A stretch of 64,000 bases of DNA. Source: Curvibacter sp. PAE-UM (GTDB lineage Bacteria; Pseudomonadota; Gammaproteobacteria; Burkholderiales; Burkholderiaceae_C). Both the position numbers and the translations under genes were made by a program. The stretch covers positions 244,203 through 308,202 of the forward strand of contig NZ_KQ483358.1 in assembly GCF_001432305.1 (NCBI RefSeq), read 5' to 3'. Every line of letters begins with the position of its first letter. Position 1 is the stretch's first letter. Positions 1-10,715 of the stretch are shown here, in pieces. The notes beneath the pieces were generated by a model. That model saw nothing but the letters and a program-made list of their open reading frames with translations. It was not told where the DNA came from and searched no databases.

Positions 1-973
1 CAAAGGGGAAACTCTCGGGCGGTGTCCAGCTCTCGCGACGCAGCGTGATGGAACCCGTGTTGCGCGGCAGGCCGTAGAAATCGGCGCCGAAGAAGCTGGC
101 AAAACCCTCCAGCTTGTCCAGAGCACCGGCGGCGTCGAAGGCCTCGGCGTACATCTCGATGGCGGCGTGCGCGGTATAACAGCCGGCGCAGCCGGTGGCG
201 TGTTCCTTGAGGTGCACCGGGTGCGGCGCGCTGTCGGTTCCCAGGAAGAACTTCGGGCTGCCGCTGGTGGCCGCAGCCACCAGGGCCAGTCTGTGCACTT
301 CCCTTTTCAGCACGGGCAGGCAGTAGTAGTGCGGGCGGATGCCGCCGGTGAAGATGGCGTTGCGGTTGTAGAGCAGGTGGTGCGCGGTGATGGTGGCGCC
401 GGTGTACTTGTCGCTCTCCGCCACGTACTGCGCAGCTTCTTTCGTCGTGATGTGCTCGAACACGATCTTGAGTTCGGGGAAGTCGCGGCGCAGGGGTTTC
501 AACTGCTGCTCGATGAACACGGCCTCGCGGTCGAACAGATCGATCTCGGGACTGGTCACCTCGCCGTGCACCAGCAACAGCAGGCCCTCGCGCTGCATGG
601 CCTCCAGCGTCTTGTAGGTCTTGCGGATGTCGGTCACGCCGGCATCGCTGTTGGTGGTGGCGCCGGCCGGGTAGAGCTTGCAGGCCACCACGCCGGCCGC
701 CCTGGCGCGCTCGATTTCCTCGGGCGGCAGGTTGTCGGTGAGGTAGAGCGTCATCAGCGGCTCGAAAGTCACCCCTGCCGGCACGGCGGCACGGATGCGC
801 GCGCGGTAGTGCGCGGCCTCGTTGGCCGTGGTCACCGGCGGCTTGAGGTTGGGCATGATGATGGCGCGACCAAACTGGCGCGCCGTGTGCGGCACCACGG
901 TGGCCAGCGCCGCACCGTCGCGCACGTGCAGGTGCCAGTCGTCCGGGCGGGTGAGGGTGATTTCCTGTGTCAT
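1..973 (-). CDS. pyrC: dihydroorotase PyrC (partial, 3' end outside the window)
   Basis: Cyclises N-carbamoyl-aspartate to dihydroorotate in pyrimidine synthesis (cytosol). The frame reads left from an ATG at 971-973 and stays open to base 2 (about 324 codons; the family is about 345 residues), so only the C-terminal tip is missing. The start reads [20 protein letters not shown]; the HLH pair is the N-terminal metal-binding motif of the amidohydrolase superfamily. Near the left edge the translation contains [12 protein letters not shown], typical of class II (E. coli-type) PyrC. It follows the gltIJKL genes on the same strand but is separated from gltL by about 200 bp, so it is probably transcribed independently. 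Confidence 0.93.
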   Translation of the reverse strand, partial: MTQEITLTRPDDWHLHVRDGAALATVVPHTARQFGRAIIMPNLKPPVTTANEAAHYRARIRAAVPAGVTFEPLMTLYLTDNLPPEEIERARAAGVVACKLYPAGATTNSDAGVTDIRKTYKTLEAMQREGLLLLVHGEVTSPEIDLFDREAVFIEQQLKPLRRDFPELKIVFEHITTKEAAQYVAESDKYTGATITAHHLLYNRNAIFTGGIRPHYYCLPVLKREVHRLALVAAATSGSPKFFLGTDSAPHPVHLKEHATGCAGCYTAHAAIEMYAEAFDAAGALDKLEGFASFFGADFYGLPRNTGSITLRRESWTPPESFPF

Positions 974-1177
974 GCCGCTATTGTCCCAAAATCAAGGCGC
1001 TACGCGGAATGGCGGGAAGCGACATCAGGCGGGGTGTCGTGCGCCCGCAGAAGGCCCGGGGCGAGCGCCGCCGCTCATGTCCCCCGCGGCAGGCTACGCC
1101 CGCCGCTCCTCCTTGACTTCGCTCTGGCGCCCACCCCGGACCTTCTGCTGGAGACCTTGGTACGCCACCGTCCAAAG
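974..1177. repeat. GC-rich intergenic sequence resembling a dispersed Burkholderiales repeat
   Basis: A 204-bp gap between pyrC and gltL. It has no convincing gene: the 65-codon frame on the minus strand (978-1175) has no recognisable domain. The composition (Gly/Arg/Pro-type codons in every frame, short palindromic blocks such as GCGGCGGGC and GCCGCGGGGG) resembles intergenic repeats I associate with Comamonadaceae genomes. The part next to pyrC should hold its promoter, but I see no clear -35/-10 pair. Repeat status is an impression from composition only. Confidence 0.3.
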
Positions 1178-1915
<738 letters not shown>

Positions 1916-1924
1916 TTTGTTCTC

Positions 1925-2593
1925 CTAGCGCACGATGGCAATGCGGGCCTGCAGGCGCTTGACGCTCCACGACAGGGCAAAGCAGATCACGAAATACACC
2001 ACGGCCGCCAGCAGGTAGGCCTCTTCGGGCCGGCCGTAGATCTTGCCGGCGTTGGTGAAACCCTTAAGCAGGTCGTAGGCACCAATGGCGTAGACCAGCG
2101 AGGTGTCCTGGAACAGGATGATGGTCTGCGTCAGCAGCACCGGTAGCATGTTGCGGAAGGCCTGCGGCAGCACCACCAGGCGCATGTTCTGGCCATAACT
2201 CATGCCCAGGGCCTGACCGGCAAAGACCTGGCCGCGCGGGATGGACTGGATGCCCGCGCGCATGATCTCGCTGAAGTAGGCCGCCTCGAAAGCGATGAAG
2301 GTGATGATGGCCGAGATCTCGGCACCGATGGGCTTGCCGATCAGGAAAGGGATCAGCAGGAAGAACCAGAGGATCACCATCACCAGCGGGATGGAGCGCA
2401 TGCCGTTGACGTAGATGGTGGCCGGCAGCATCAGCACCTTGCGGCCCGACAGGCGCATGAGCGCCAGCAGGGTACCAAAGACGATGCCGCCCAGCGTGGC
2501 AATGAGGGTCAGCTTGATGCTGAACCACAAGCCGCCCAGCACGAACTTGCTGATGATGTCCCAGCTCAGGAAGGTGAGGTCGAGACCCAACAT
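1925..2593 (-). CDS. gltK: glutamate/aspartate ABC transporter permease GltK
   Basis: Second membrane permease of the importer, 222 residues with about five hydrophobic segments and the EAA-type loop (FSEIMRAGIQSIPRGQ) that contacts the ATPase. The ATG at 2591-2593 is chosen because the protein then begins MLGLDLTFLSWDII as in GltK relatives; an in-frame extension to 2671 would lie entirely within the end of gltJ. The gltJ stop codon is one base upstream (TGATATG), which suggests translational coupling. Works as a heterodimer with GltJ. Confidence 0.9.
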   Translation of the reverse strand: MLGLDLTFLSWDIISKFVLGGLWFSIKLTLIATLGGIVFGTLLALMRLSGRKVLMLPATIYVNGMRSIPLVMVILWFFLLIPFLIGKPIGAEISAIITFIAFEAAYFSEIMRAGIQSIPRGQVFAGQALGMSYGQNMRLVVLPQAFRNMLPVLLTQTIILFQDTSLVYAIGAYDLLKGFTNAGKIYGRPEEAYLLAAVVYFVICFALSWSVKRLQARIAIVR

Positions 2594-2594
2594 A

Positions 2595-3317
2595 TCAGTG
2601 TCCCCCGCCGGTGCCGCCCGCGACGATGAAGCCGGGGATCTGCACCCGCTTCTCGATATAAGCAAAGACACGGTTGACCGCGAAGGCCGACAGCATGTAC
2701 AGGCCCGTCACGGCCAGGTAGACCTCGACACCGCGCGAAGTCTCCTCCTGCGCCTGCATGGCGAACATGGTCAGTTCGGCGATCGACACGGCAAAGGCCA
2801 CGGCCGAGTTCTTCAGCAGGTTCATGGACTCACTGGTCAACGGCGGCAGGATGATGCGGAAAGCCATGGGCAGGATCACGTAGCGGTAGGCCTGCGCCGT
2901 GGTGAAACCCATGGCCAGGGCCGCGTAGCGCTGCCCGCGCGGCAGGGCCTGGATGCCGGCGCGCACCTGCTCGGCGATGCGCGCCGAGGTGAAGAAACCG
3001 AGGGCGAAGACCACCAGCACGAAGCCCGGCACCTGCTGGAAGACGGGAAACATCTTGGGCACCACGAAATACCAGAGGAAGACCTGCACCAGCAAGGGGA
3101 TGTTGCGGAACAGTTCAACCCAAGCCGTGGCCAGGCGCACCACCCAGGGGCTGTCCTGCAGGGTGCGCAGCGTGCCCATGAGGGCGCCCATCACCATGGC
3201 CACCACCCAGGAACTGCCGGCCACGGCCAGCGTCCAGCCCCAGGCATCGACCATCCATTCCAGATAGGTGCGGCCGCTGCCGTCGTCGTTGAGGAATACC
3301 TGCCAGTCCCAGCTCAT
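2595..3317 (-). CDS. gltJ: glutamate/aspartate ABC transporter permease GltJ
   Basis: First permease of the importer, 240 residues, HisMQ/GlnP-type membrane protein with an EAA loop (SARIAEQVRAGIQALPRGQ). Its start has a GGAG ribosome-binding site nine bases upstream. It is separated from gltI by a 114-bp spacer that carries a terminator-like hairpin, the usual arrangement where the binding protein is made in excess over the membrane subunits. Confidence 0.92.
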   Translation of the reverse strand: MSWDWQVFLNDDGSGRTYLEWMVDAWGWTLAVAGSSWVVAMVMGALMGTLRTLQDSPWVVRLATAWVELFRNIPLLVQVFLWYFVVPKMFPVFQQVPGFVLVVFALGFFTSARIAEQVRAGIQALPRGQRYAALAMGFTTAQAYRYVILPMAFRIILPPLTSESMNLLKNSAVAFAVSIAELTMFAMQAQEETSRGVEVYLAVTGLYMLSAFAVNRVFAYIEKRVQIPGFIVAGGTGGGH

Positions 3318-3372
3318 GTGCGGTGTCTCCGTATGGCCTGACGCGTATTGCGCCGCCCTCCATGCACAAGCA

Positions 3373-3408
3373 AAAACCCCGCCCGGATGGTGTCCGGAGC
3401 GGGGTTCA
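3373..3408 (-). terminator. intrinsic terminator/attenuator after gltI
   Basis: Read on the minus strand: AACCCCGC, then TCCGGA...TCCGGG, then GCGGGGTTTTTG. This GC-rich stem followed by a T run lies in the gltI-gltJ spacer. It should stop most transcripts after gltI and let a fraction read into gltJKL. Seen directly; partial read-through is inferred from how binding-protein operons usually work. Confidence 0.75.
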
Positions 3409-3431
3409 AGCTGTGCACGGTCCTGCGCCCT

Positions 3432-4331
3432 TTATTTCTTGGCGTACTCTTCCATGGGCTTGTCGTTGGGGGCAGCCCAGGCACCCTTGACGCTTTCGCT
3501 CGCGGCCAGGCCCACCTTGGCATTCTTGGGCGGGATGGGCTGCATGAACCACTTGTCGTAGATCTTGGCGATCTCGCCGGACTTCATCAGGTCTTTGAGC
3601 GTGTCGTCAGCCAGCTTCTTGAAGGCCGGGTCGTCCTTGCGCATCATGATGGCGATGGGTTCGACCGACAGCACCTCGCCGGCGATGCGGAAATCGGCCG
3701 GGTTCTTGGCGTTGGCGATGTTGCCGGCCAGGATGGAGCCGTCCATCACGAAAGCGTCGGCGCGACCGGATTCGAGCAGCAGGAAGCTGTCGGCATGGTC
3801 CTTGCCGTAGATCTCATTGAAGTTGACGCCGGTGGCGCGCTCGTTCTTGCGCAGCGTCTGCACCGAGGTAGTGCCGGTGGTGGTGGCCACGTTCTTGCCA
3901 TTGAGCTGGGCAATCGAGGTCAGGCCGGAATTGGCCTTGACCGCCATGCGCACTTCCTCCACGAAGGTGGTCACGGCAAAAGCCACGTCCTTCTGGCGGG
4001 TCGCGTTGTTGGTGGTGGAGCCGCACTCGATGTCGACGGTGCCGTTCTGCGTCAGCGGGATGCGGTTCTGCGAGGTCACCGACTGGTACTTCAGGTCCAG
4101 CTTCCTGCCGACGGCCTTCTCCACATTGGCCACGATGCGCTGGCACAGCTCGACGTGGAAGCCGGCGTACTTGCCGTCACCCAAGGTGTAGGACAGGGCG
4201 CCCGACGAATCGCGCACCCCCATGGTGATGCTGCCCGAAGCCTTGACCTTGGCCAGGGTGTCGTTGGCCTGGGCGTGTGCGCCCGCTGCGAAGGTGGTGG
4301 CGATGGCGAGTGCCAGCAGATGCTTCTTCAT
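3432..4331 (-). CDS. gltI: periplasmic glutamate/aspartate-binding protein GltI
   Basis: Solute receptor of the importer, 299 residues. The N-terminus (MKKHLLALAIATTFAAGAHA) is a Sec signal peptide with a likely cut after AHA. The mature part has the SBP_bac_3 pattern: KASGSITMGVRDSSGALSY, then VELCQRIV and KNRIPLTQNG-like segments (here SQNRIPLTQNG). First gene of the gltI-gltJKL set; its promoter must lie in the 120 bp before the LysR gene. Other acidic or amide amino acids cannot be excluded as ligands. Confidence 0.92.
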   Translation of the reverse strand: MKKHLLALAIATTFAAGAHAQANDTLAKVKASGSITMGVRDSSGALSYTLGDGKYAGFHVELCQRIVANVEKAVGRKLDLKYQSVTSQNRIPLTQNGTVDIECGSTTNNATRQKDVAFAVTTFVEEVRMAVKANSGLTSIAQLNGKNVATTTGTTSVQTLRKNERATGVNFNEIYGKDHADSFLLLESGRADAFVMDGSILAGNIANAKNPADFRIAGEVLSVEPIAIMMRKDDPAFKKLADDTLKDLMKSGEIAKIYDKWFMQPIPPKNAKVGLAASESVKGAWAAPNDKPMEEYAKK

Positions 4332-4451
4332 GCGTAACTCCTAAAAAAGAGAAAAGTCAGACTGTGAGTATCCAGCAAATCCCGTGCCGGGATATGCCCC
4401 CTAGGGTGATTAAAGAGCGGCGGCCGTCATTTTGGCAACACAGGTCTACCC

Positions 4452-5384
4452 TCATGGACCCGGCCCGCCCCCCGCCAGAAAGCGCCAGAGCGCCTCGGCC
4501 GTGCGCTTGGGCGTCTGCTTGCCTTGGGGTTTTTCCCGATACAAGCGCATGTCCATGGTGATCTGCAGGCCCGACAGGGCCGCTGGCGCCGCACTGACCA
4601 GACGACCGGCCCGCAAATCGTTGCGCACCGCGCTGTGTGGCAGGAAGGCCAGGCCATGGCCTTCGAGCGCCATGGCCTTGAGGCCTTCGGCCATGTCGGT
4701 CTCGTAGACACGGTCCAGATGGATGGCCATGCCCGCCTGCTTGAGCATGAAGTCCACCACCTGGCCCAGGTAGGCGCCTGGCGCATACCCCAGATAGGGC
4801 AAGGGCAACTCGGCTCGCCCGGGCAGCGGGAACAGCGGCTGGCCCTGGGCATCGGGCCGTGAATACGGTGCGATGGTCTCCTGCCCCAGGCTGACGAGCT
4901 CGTAGCGCTCGGCATCGAGCTGGAAGGGGTGCGAGGCATGGTGGTAGGCCAGCAGCAGGTCGCAGCTGCCTTCGGTCAGGCGGATCACCGCATCGTGCAC
5001 ATTGAGGGCGATCAGCCGGCTCTTGAAGGGGCCAAAGTTTTCGCGCAGGCTGGAAACCCAGGCCGGAAAGAAGGTGAAGGCCAGGGTGTGCGGCACGGCG
5101 AACTCGATCACGTCCTCGCCGGCCGCCGTGTGGCTGCGCAGCATGGCGCGGGTGTGCTGCAGGGACTGCAGCATCTCCAGCGCCTGGCCGTAGAGGGTTT
5201 CACCGGCAGGCGTGAGGCGGGTGGGGTAGGCGCTGCGGTCCACCAGGTCGGTGCCGGCCCAGGCCTCCAGCGACTGGATACGGCGCGAGAAGGCCGGTTG
5301 CGTCACGTGCCGCAGCTGGGCCGAGCGGCTGAAACTGCGCGTCTCGGCCAGACTCACGAAGTCTTCAAGCCACTTGGTTTCCAT
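4452..5384 (-). CDS. LysR-family regulator, HypT (YjiE)-like
   Basis: 310 residues. Residues 1-60 form the winged helix-turn-helix (METKWLEDFVSLAETRSFSRS, then QPAFSRRIQSLE), followed by a LysR substrate domain. The opening METKWLEDF and the pattern HVTQPAFSRRIQSLEAWAG are shared with the HypT/QuiR subgroup, whose E. coli member responds to hypochlorite. It lies just upstream of gltI in the same direction, so it may regulate gltI or be independent. The subgroup assignment is from memory of the family; the effector is unknown. Confidence 0.8.
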   Translation of the reverse strand: METKWLEDFVSLAETRSFSRSAQLRHVTQPAFSRRIQSLEAWAGTDLVDRSAYPTRLTPAGETLYGQALEMLQSLQHTRAMLRSHTAAGEDVIEFAVPHTLAFTFFPAWVSSLRENFGPFKSRLIALNVHDAVIRLTEGSCDLLLAYHHASHPFQLDAERYELVSLGQETIAPYSRPDAQGQPLFPLPGRAELPLPYLGYAPGAYLGQVVDFMLKQAGMAIHLDRVYETDMAEGLKAMALEGHGLAFLPHSAVRNDLRAGRLVSAAPAALSGLQITMDMRLYREKPQGKQTPKRTAEALWRFLAGGGPGP

Positions 5385-5420
5385 GGCGCGGATTATGCGG
5401 CGACCGGCCCGTGCAGGCGC

Positions 5421-7235
<1,815 letters not shown>

Positions 7236-7275
7236 GGAGGACAATCCGGTGACACGTTTTCCGAGATTGTCACCC

Positions 7276-7695
7276 ATGAGCGAATTTCCCAGCACCGCCG
7301 CCCTCCAGCCCCCGTCCGACGAGGAGCTGGTGCTCAAGGTCATCCCCATGCCGGCCGACAGCAATGCGAATGGCGACATCTTCGGCGGCTGGGTCATGGC
7401 CCAGGTCGACCTGGCCGGCTCGGTGATCCCGGCGCGTTATGCGGGCGGCCGTATCGCCACCGTGGCGGTGAACGAGTTCATCTTCAAGCAGCCGGTGCGT
7501 GTGGGCGACATCCTCTCCTTCTATTCCAAGCTCACGCGCATCGGCAAGACCTCGATCACGGTGAAGGTGGAGGTCTATGCCGAGCGTTTCCAGGCCCAGG
7601 GCCGCTTCGTCAAGGTGACGGAAGCCAACCTGACGTACGTGGCCATCGACGAGCAGGGCAAACCCCGGCCGGTGCCGCACCGGCCGGCAACCTGA
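7276..7695 (+). CDS. acyl-CoA thioesterase, YciA-type hotdog protein
   Basis: 139 residues, one hotdog domain, hydrolysing acyl-CoA to free acid and CoA. The motif NANGDIFGGWVMAQVDLAG contains the catalytic Asp region of the YciA/BACH group. The ATG at 7276 gives MSEFPSTAALQPPSDEELV, like homologues; an upstream in-frame start at 7234 would overlap the start of the ABC exporter gene. Its stop (7693-7695) directly abuts the stop of the convergent PaaI-type gene. Confidence 0.87.
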   Translation: MSEFPSTAALQPPSDEELVLKVIPMPADSNANGDIFGGWVMAQVDLAGSVIPARYAGGRIATVAVNEFIFKQPVRVGDILSFYSKLTRIGKTSITVKVEVYAERFQAQGRFVKVTEANLTYVAIDEQGKPRPVPHRPAT

Positions 7696-8181
7696 TCAGG
7701 ACACGATGTAGGCGGCAGCGCCGGTCGACAGCAACTTGCCCTCGGCGTCCAGGAACTCCATGCGCGTGGAGGCCACGCGCGAGCCCAGGCGCAGCACTTC
7801 GGCGCGCAACTCGAAAGCCTCGCCGAGGCCCGGGCGCAGGTAGTCCACCCGCAGGTCGATGGTGCCCAGCTTGGCGAAACGCTGCAGGCGCTGCAGCGGC
7901 GGCTCGTCCATGTGGCGCGCGCCGATGGCGGCCATGATGGCCAGGCCACCCATGGCGTCCAGCCCCGCGCTGATCACGCCGCCGTGGATGCGCTGGTGCC
8001 CAAAATGGCCGATGAGCTCGGGCTTCATGGCGATCCGGGCGCACACGCCCTCGGGCGCGATCTTCGTGATCTGCAGGCCCAGGACCCGGTTGAACGCAAT
8101 CTGCCGCTCAAAAATATCCTTGAGCGCGGCAACGAACTCGGGCTCGAAGCCGCTGGCCGGAAAGGGCGCGGAATGTTTCAT
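7696..8181 (-). CDS. PaaI/YiiD-type hotdog thioesterase
   Basis: 161 residues from ATG 8179-8181 (MKHSAPFPASGFEPEFV). A single hotdog domain with the segment HQRIHGGVISAGLDAMGGLA, the HGG...D/E pattern of the PaaI group. Likely clears acyl-CoA intermediates. It is the last gene of the fatty-acid degradation cluster, 10 bp after the enoyl-CoA hydratase stop. The longer frame to 8238 would overlap the hydratase and is rejected. Substrate unknown. Confidence 0.8.
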   Translation of the reverse strand: MKHSAPFPASGFEPEFVAALKDIFERQIAFNRVLGLQITKIAPEGVCARIAMKPELIGHFGHQRIHGGVISAGLDAMGGLAIMAAIGARHMDEPPLQRLQRFAKLGTIDLRVDYLRPGLGEAFELRAEVLRLGSRVASTRMEFLDAEGKLLSTGAAAYIVS

Positions 8182-8191
8182 GCAGCCGGGC

Positions 8192-8956
8192 TCAGACCTT
8201 GCTGAAGTCCGGTTTTCTCTTCTCCATGAAAGCCCCAAAAGCCTCGCGCGCCGCCGGCTCGCGCAGCATGCGGCCGAAGCTGGCGCCCTCCTCGCCCATC
8301 TGCGCCATGATCTGGGCCGCCTGGCCCTTTTTCATCAGGCGCTTGGTCTCGATCAGGGACGACAGGGGCTTGGCGGCCAGCTTGCGCGCCTGCGCCTGCG
8401 CGTAGCCATTGGCTTCGGTCGGCGGCAGCACGCGGTTGACCAGGCCGGTTTCCAAGGCCGCCTCGGCCATGAAAGGCTCACCCATCAGCAGGGCCTCGGC
8501 CGCACGGTGGTAACCGAACATCTGCGGCACCATCAGGCTGGAGGCGAATTCCGGGCACAGGCCCAGGTTCACGAAAGGCATGGAGAAGGCCGCGTTGTCG
8601 CCGGCGTAGACCAGGTCACAGTGGAACAGCAGGGTGGTGCCGATGCCCACGGCCGGGCCGCAAACGGCGGCGATGGCGGGCTTCGGAAACGCCGCCAGGG
8701 CACGCATGAAACGCCACACCGGTGCGTCGGGGTCCGCAGGCGGTGTGTTGAGGAAGTCGCCGATGTCGTTGCCAGCCGAGAACACGGTTTCGTGCCCCTG
8801 GAACACCAGCACGCGCACGGCCGCGTCGGTCGCTGCCTGGGTCACGGCGTCGGCCAGGGTGGCGTACATGGCCGAGGTGATGGAGTTCTTGCGCTCCAGG
8901 CGGTTGAAGCTGATCGTGGCAACACCGGCTTCGGTGTGGACGAGGATGTCGGACAT
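8192..8956 (-). CDS. enoyl-CoA hydratase/isomerase family protein
   Basis: Crotonase-fold protein of 254 residues acting on enoyl-CoA. Shows the oxyanion-hole segments FSAGNDIGDF and CGPAVGIGTTLLFHCDLVYA. The residue after GLCPE aligns with the second catalytic Glu region; family members with this pattern are often isomerases, so hydratase is not certain. Start chosen at 8956 (MSDILVHTEAG) because AAGGA lies nine bases before it; an ATG nine bases further upstream overlaps the previous stop as ATGA but has no room for a ribosome-binding site. Confidence 0.83.
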   Translation of the reverse strand: MSDILVHTEAGVATISFNRLERKNSITSAMYATLADAVTQAATDAAVRVLVFQGHETVFSAGNDIGDFLNTPPADPDAPVWRFMRALAAFPKPAIAAVCGPAVGIGTTLLFHCDLVYAGDNAAFSMPFVNLGLCPEFASSLMVPQMFGYHRAAEALLMGEPFMAEAALETGLVNRVLPPTEANGYAQAQARKLAAKPLSSLIETKRLMKKGQAAQIMAQMGEEGASFGRMLREPAAREAFGAFMEKRKPDFSKV

Positions 8957-8961
8957 GGTGT

Positions 8962-9786
8962 TCATTCCTTGAAGTAGACAATCTGGTGCGAGGTACAGAG
9001 CAGGGTGCCTGCCTCGTTCCAGAGCTGGGCCGATTGGTCGAAAAAGCCGTTGCGGAATTCCTGGCCGCGCGCCTGCCCCAGCAGGTAGCCGCTGCCGGTG
9101 GCCTGCAGCTCTTTCTCGCCGGCGTGGAAATAGGTGGTGATGGAGACGGTGCCGGCCGGCACGCGCGTGGCACGGCGCAGCCAGACGCGCGGGTAGAAGA
9201 TGTCGGACAGGGCCAACAGCGAGCAGAAGTCCAGCGGGCGCGGCGGTTGGTCGCGCATCCACAACTGCGAAACGCTGTGGTCGTGCTGGCGGCCGTCCCA
9301 GGCCTGCGGAATCAGACCACTGACCGGGCGCAGCTCGTAATGGTCCAGCCAGGCCATGGCCTTGTCGTAGCGCATGGGCTGTGCCTCGGCGGGCCGGGGC
9401 ACGACCGGCATGGGCAGGTCCGACAGGCTCCAGGTCTCGCGCCGCACCGCGGTGATGACGGTGGCCGTGGTGGCCACGACGGGCTGGCCCTGCGCGTCGT
9501 TCTGCACGATGGCCGCCGTCCAGTGCTGGGTGGAACGGTTGGTCCGCACCGGCAACAGCTGCACTTCAAAGGGCCCTTGCGCCAGCGCGCCGGCGTAGTT
9601 GACCGTGATGGACAGCGGCGCGCCCAGCAAGTCCGGGTGGCTCAGCACGGCCTTGAGCACCGTAGCGGCGGTGCAGCCGCCGAAGGGGCCGACCATGTTC
9701 CAGTAGGCCTCGCTGGTGCGCCCGGCGTAACGGCCGGGGGCGACGGGGTCCAGCGCGATGGCGGCGTCGAAGGCGTGCGGTTTCAT
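8962..9786 (-). CDS. TesB-like acyl-CoA thioesterase (tandem hotdog)
   Basis: 274 residues with two hotdog halves, as in TesB/4HBT_3 proteins: the first half contains YWNMVGPFGGCTAATVLKAV and TVNYAGAL, the second LDFCSLLALSDIFYPR and SITTYFHAG. Likely hydrolyses medium- or long-chain acyl-CoA. Its ATG overlaps the stop of the upstream alpha/beta hydrolase (ATGA), indicating coupled translation inside the operon. A start at 10143 would lie over that gene and is rejected. Confidence 0.8.
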   Translation of the reverse strand: MKPHAFDAAIALDPVAPGRYAGRTSEAYWNMVGPFGGCTAATVLKAVLSHPDLLGAPLSITVNYAGALAQGPFEVQLLPVRTNRSTQHWTAAIVQNDAQGQPVVATTATVITAVRRETWSLSDLPMPVVPRPAEAQPMRYDKAMAWLDHYELRPVSGLIPQAWDGRQHDHSVSQLWMRDQPPRPLDFCSLLALSDIFYPRVWLRRATRVPAGTVSITTYFHAGEKELQATGSGYLLGQARGQEFRNGFFDQSAQLWNEAGTLLCTSHQIVYFKE

Positions 9787-10712
9787 GGCTGCATAGTGTG
9801 CACTGTTGTCGCCACCGCCTCCGTCCCCGGCGGGACGCCGGAGGCAGCCAGGGACTGCAGGGCGGCCAGACTGCGCGGCCACAGCGTGGAACGCATGGCC
9901 TCGCGGAAGAAACCGAAGTGGCCGATGCGGCGTGAGGGCACTTCGACCGGGTGGAGGGTCAGGACCTGGCGCGGGGCCGCACTGTAAAGATTGACCAGGC
10001 TGTGCGTGCCGCGCAGCGTCATCAGCTCGTCGTCGCTGAAAGACCAGGCCAGGAGCGGGAAACGCACGCGGCTGTAACGTTGCGCCACGTCCTGCCCTTC
10101 TGCGCCGGCGCTGTAGCGCGGGTGCATGCACCAGCGGCGCCATTGATGGATCACGCCGGCCGGCAGGTTGCCCACCAGCCCCAGACGCCGGCCCGGGAAA
10201 TAACCGCAGACCCGTGTGGCCAGCGGCACCATGACATGCCAGAAGAAAAGCACCCGGCGGCGCAACTGAGGCGCGTTCTCGCGCCAGTAACCGCTGCCGG
10301 CGGCGATGCTGAACAGGCCGTCGACCTGGTCCGGGTGGCAGAACAGGCCGGGCAATTGCGCGCCCAGGCTGTGCCCCAGCAGGTAGAGCGGCCGCGCCGG
10401 CAGCTCGCGCCGGGCCGTCTGCACCACCGCCTCGTAATCACGCGCCCAGTCGAACAGGTCGGCCTTGAAACCGCGCAGGCTGTGGCCGGGGGTGTGCGGC
10501 AAGGATTCGCCATGCCCGCGGTAGTCGAAGCTCCAGACGCGGTAGCCCTGGGCCGCCAGCCAGCTGGCATAGGGCGCGTAGTAGTCCTGGGGCACGCCCA
10601 TGGCGCCGCCGATGACCACCGTGGCCCGGGCTTCACCAGACGGCTCGTAGACCCGCAGCGCCAGCGCGCCGCCGCCGTCGAGCGGCAGACCACGTGCCAG
10701 CGCGGCGCTCAT
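9783..10712 (-). CDS. alpha/beta hydrolase, serine esterase/lipase-like
   Basis: 309 residues, alpha/beta-hydrolase fold. The nucleophile elbow is GHSLGAQ (Ser about residue 114), preceded by the oxyanion region GGAMGVPQDYY and FDYRGHGES; a C-terminal His occurs in SRRIGHFGFF. Embedded in a beta-oxidation operon 3 bp after the thiolase stop, so it may release acyl chains from esters feeding that pathway; this role is inferred from context. No signal peptide, so probably cytosolic. Confidence 0.8.
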   Translation of the reverse strand: MSAALARGLPLDGGGALALRVYEPSGEARATVVIGGAMGVPQDYYAPYASWLAAQGYRVWSFDYRGHGESLPHTPGHSLRGFKADLFDWARDYEAVVQTARRELPARPLYLLGHSLGAQLPGLFCHPDQVDGLFSIAAGSGYWRENAPQLRRRVLFFWHVMVPLATRVCGYFPGRRLGLVGNLPAGVIHQWRRWCMHPRYSAGAEGQDVAQRYSRVRFPLLAWSFSDDELMTLRGTHSLVNLYSAAPRQVLTLHPVEVPSRRIGHFGFFREAMRSTLWPRSLAALQSLAASGVPPGTEAVATTVHTMQP

Positions 10713-10715
10713 GGC

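Noticed and set aside
978..1175. 65-codon minus-strand frame between gltL and pyrC
   Set aside because: No ribosome-binding site, no domain and repeat-like composition.
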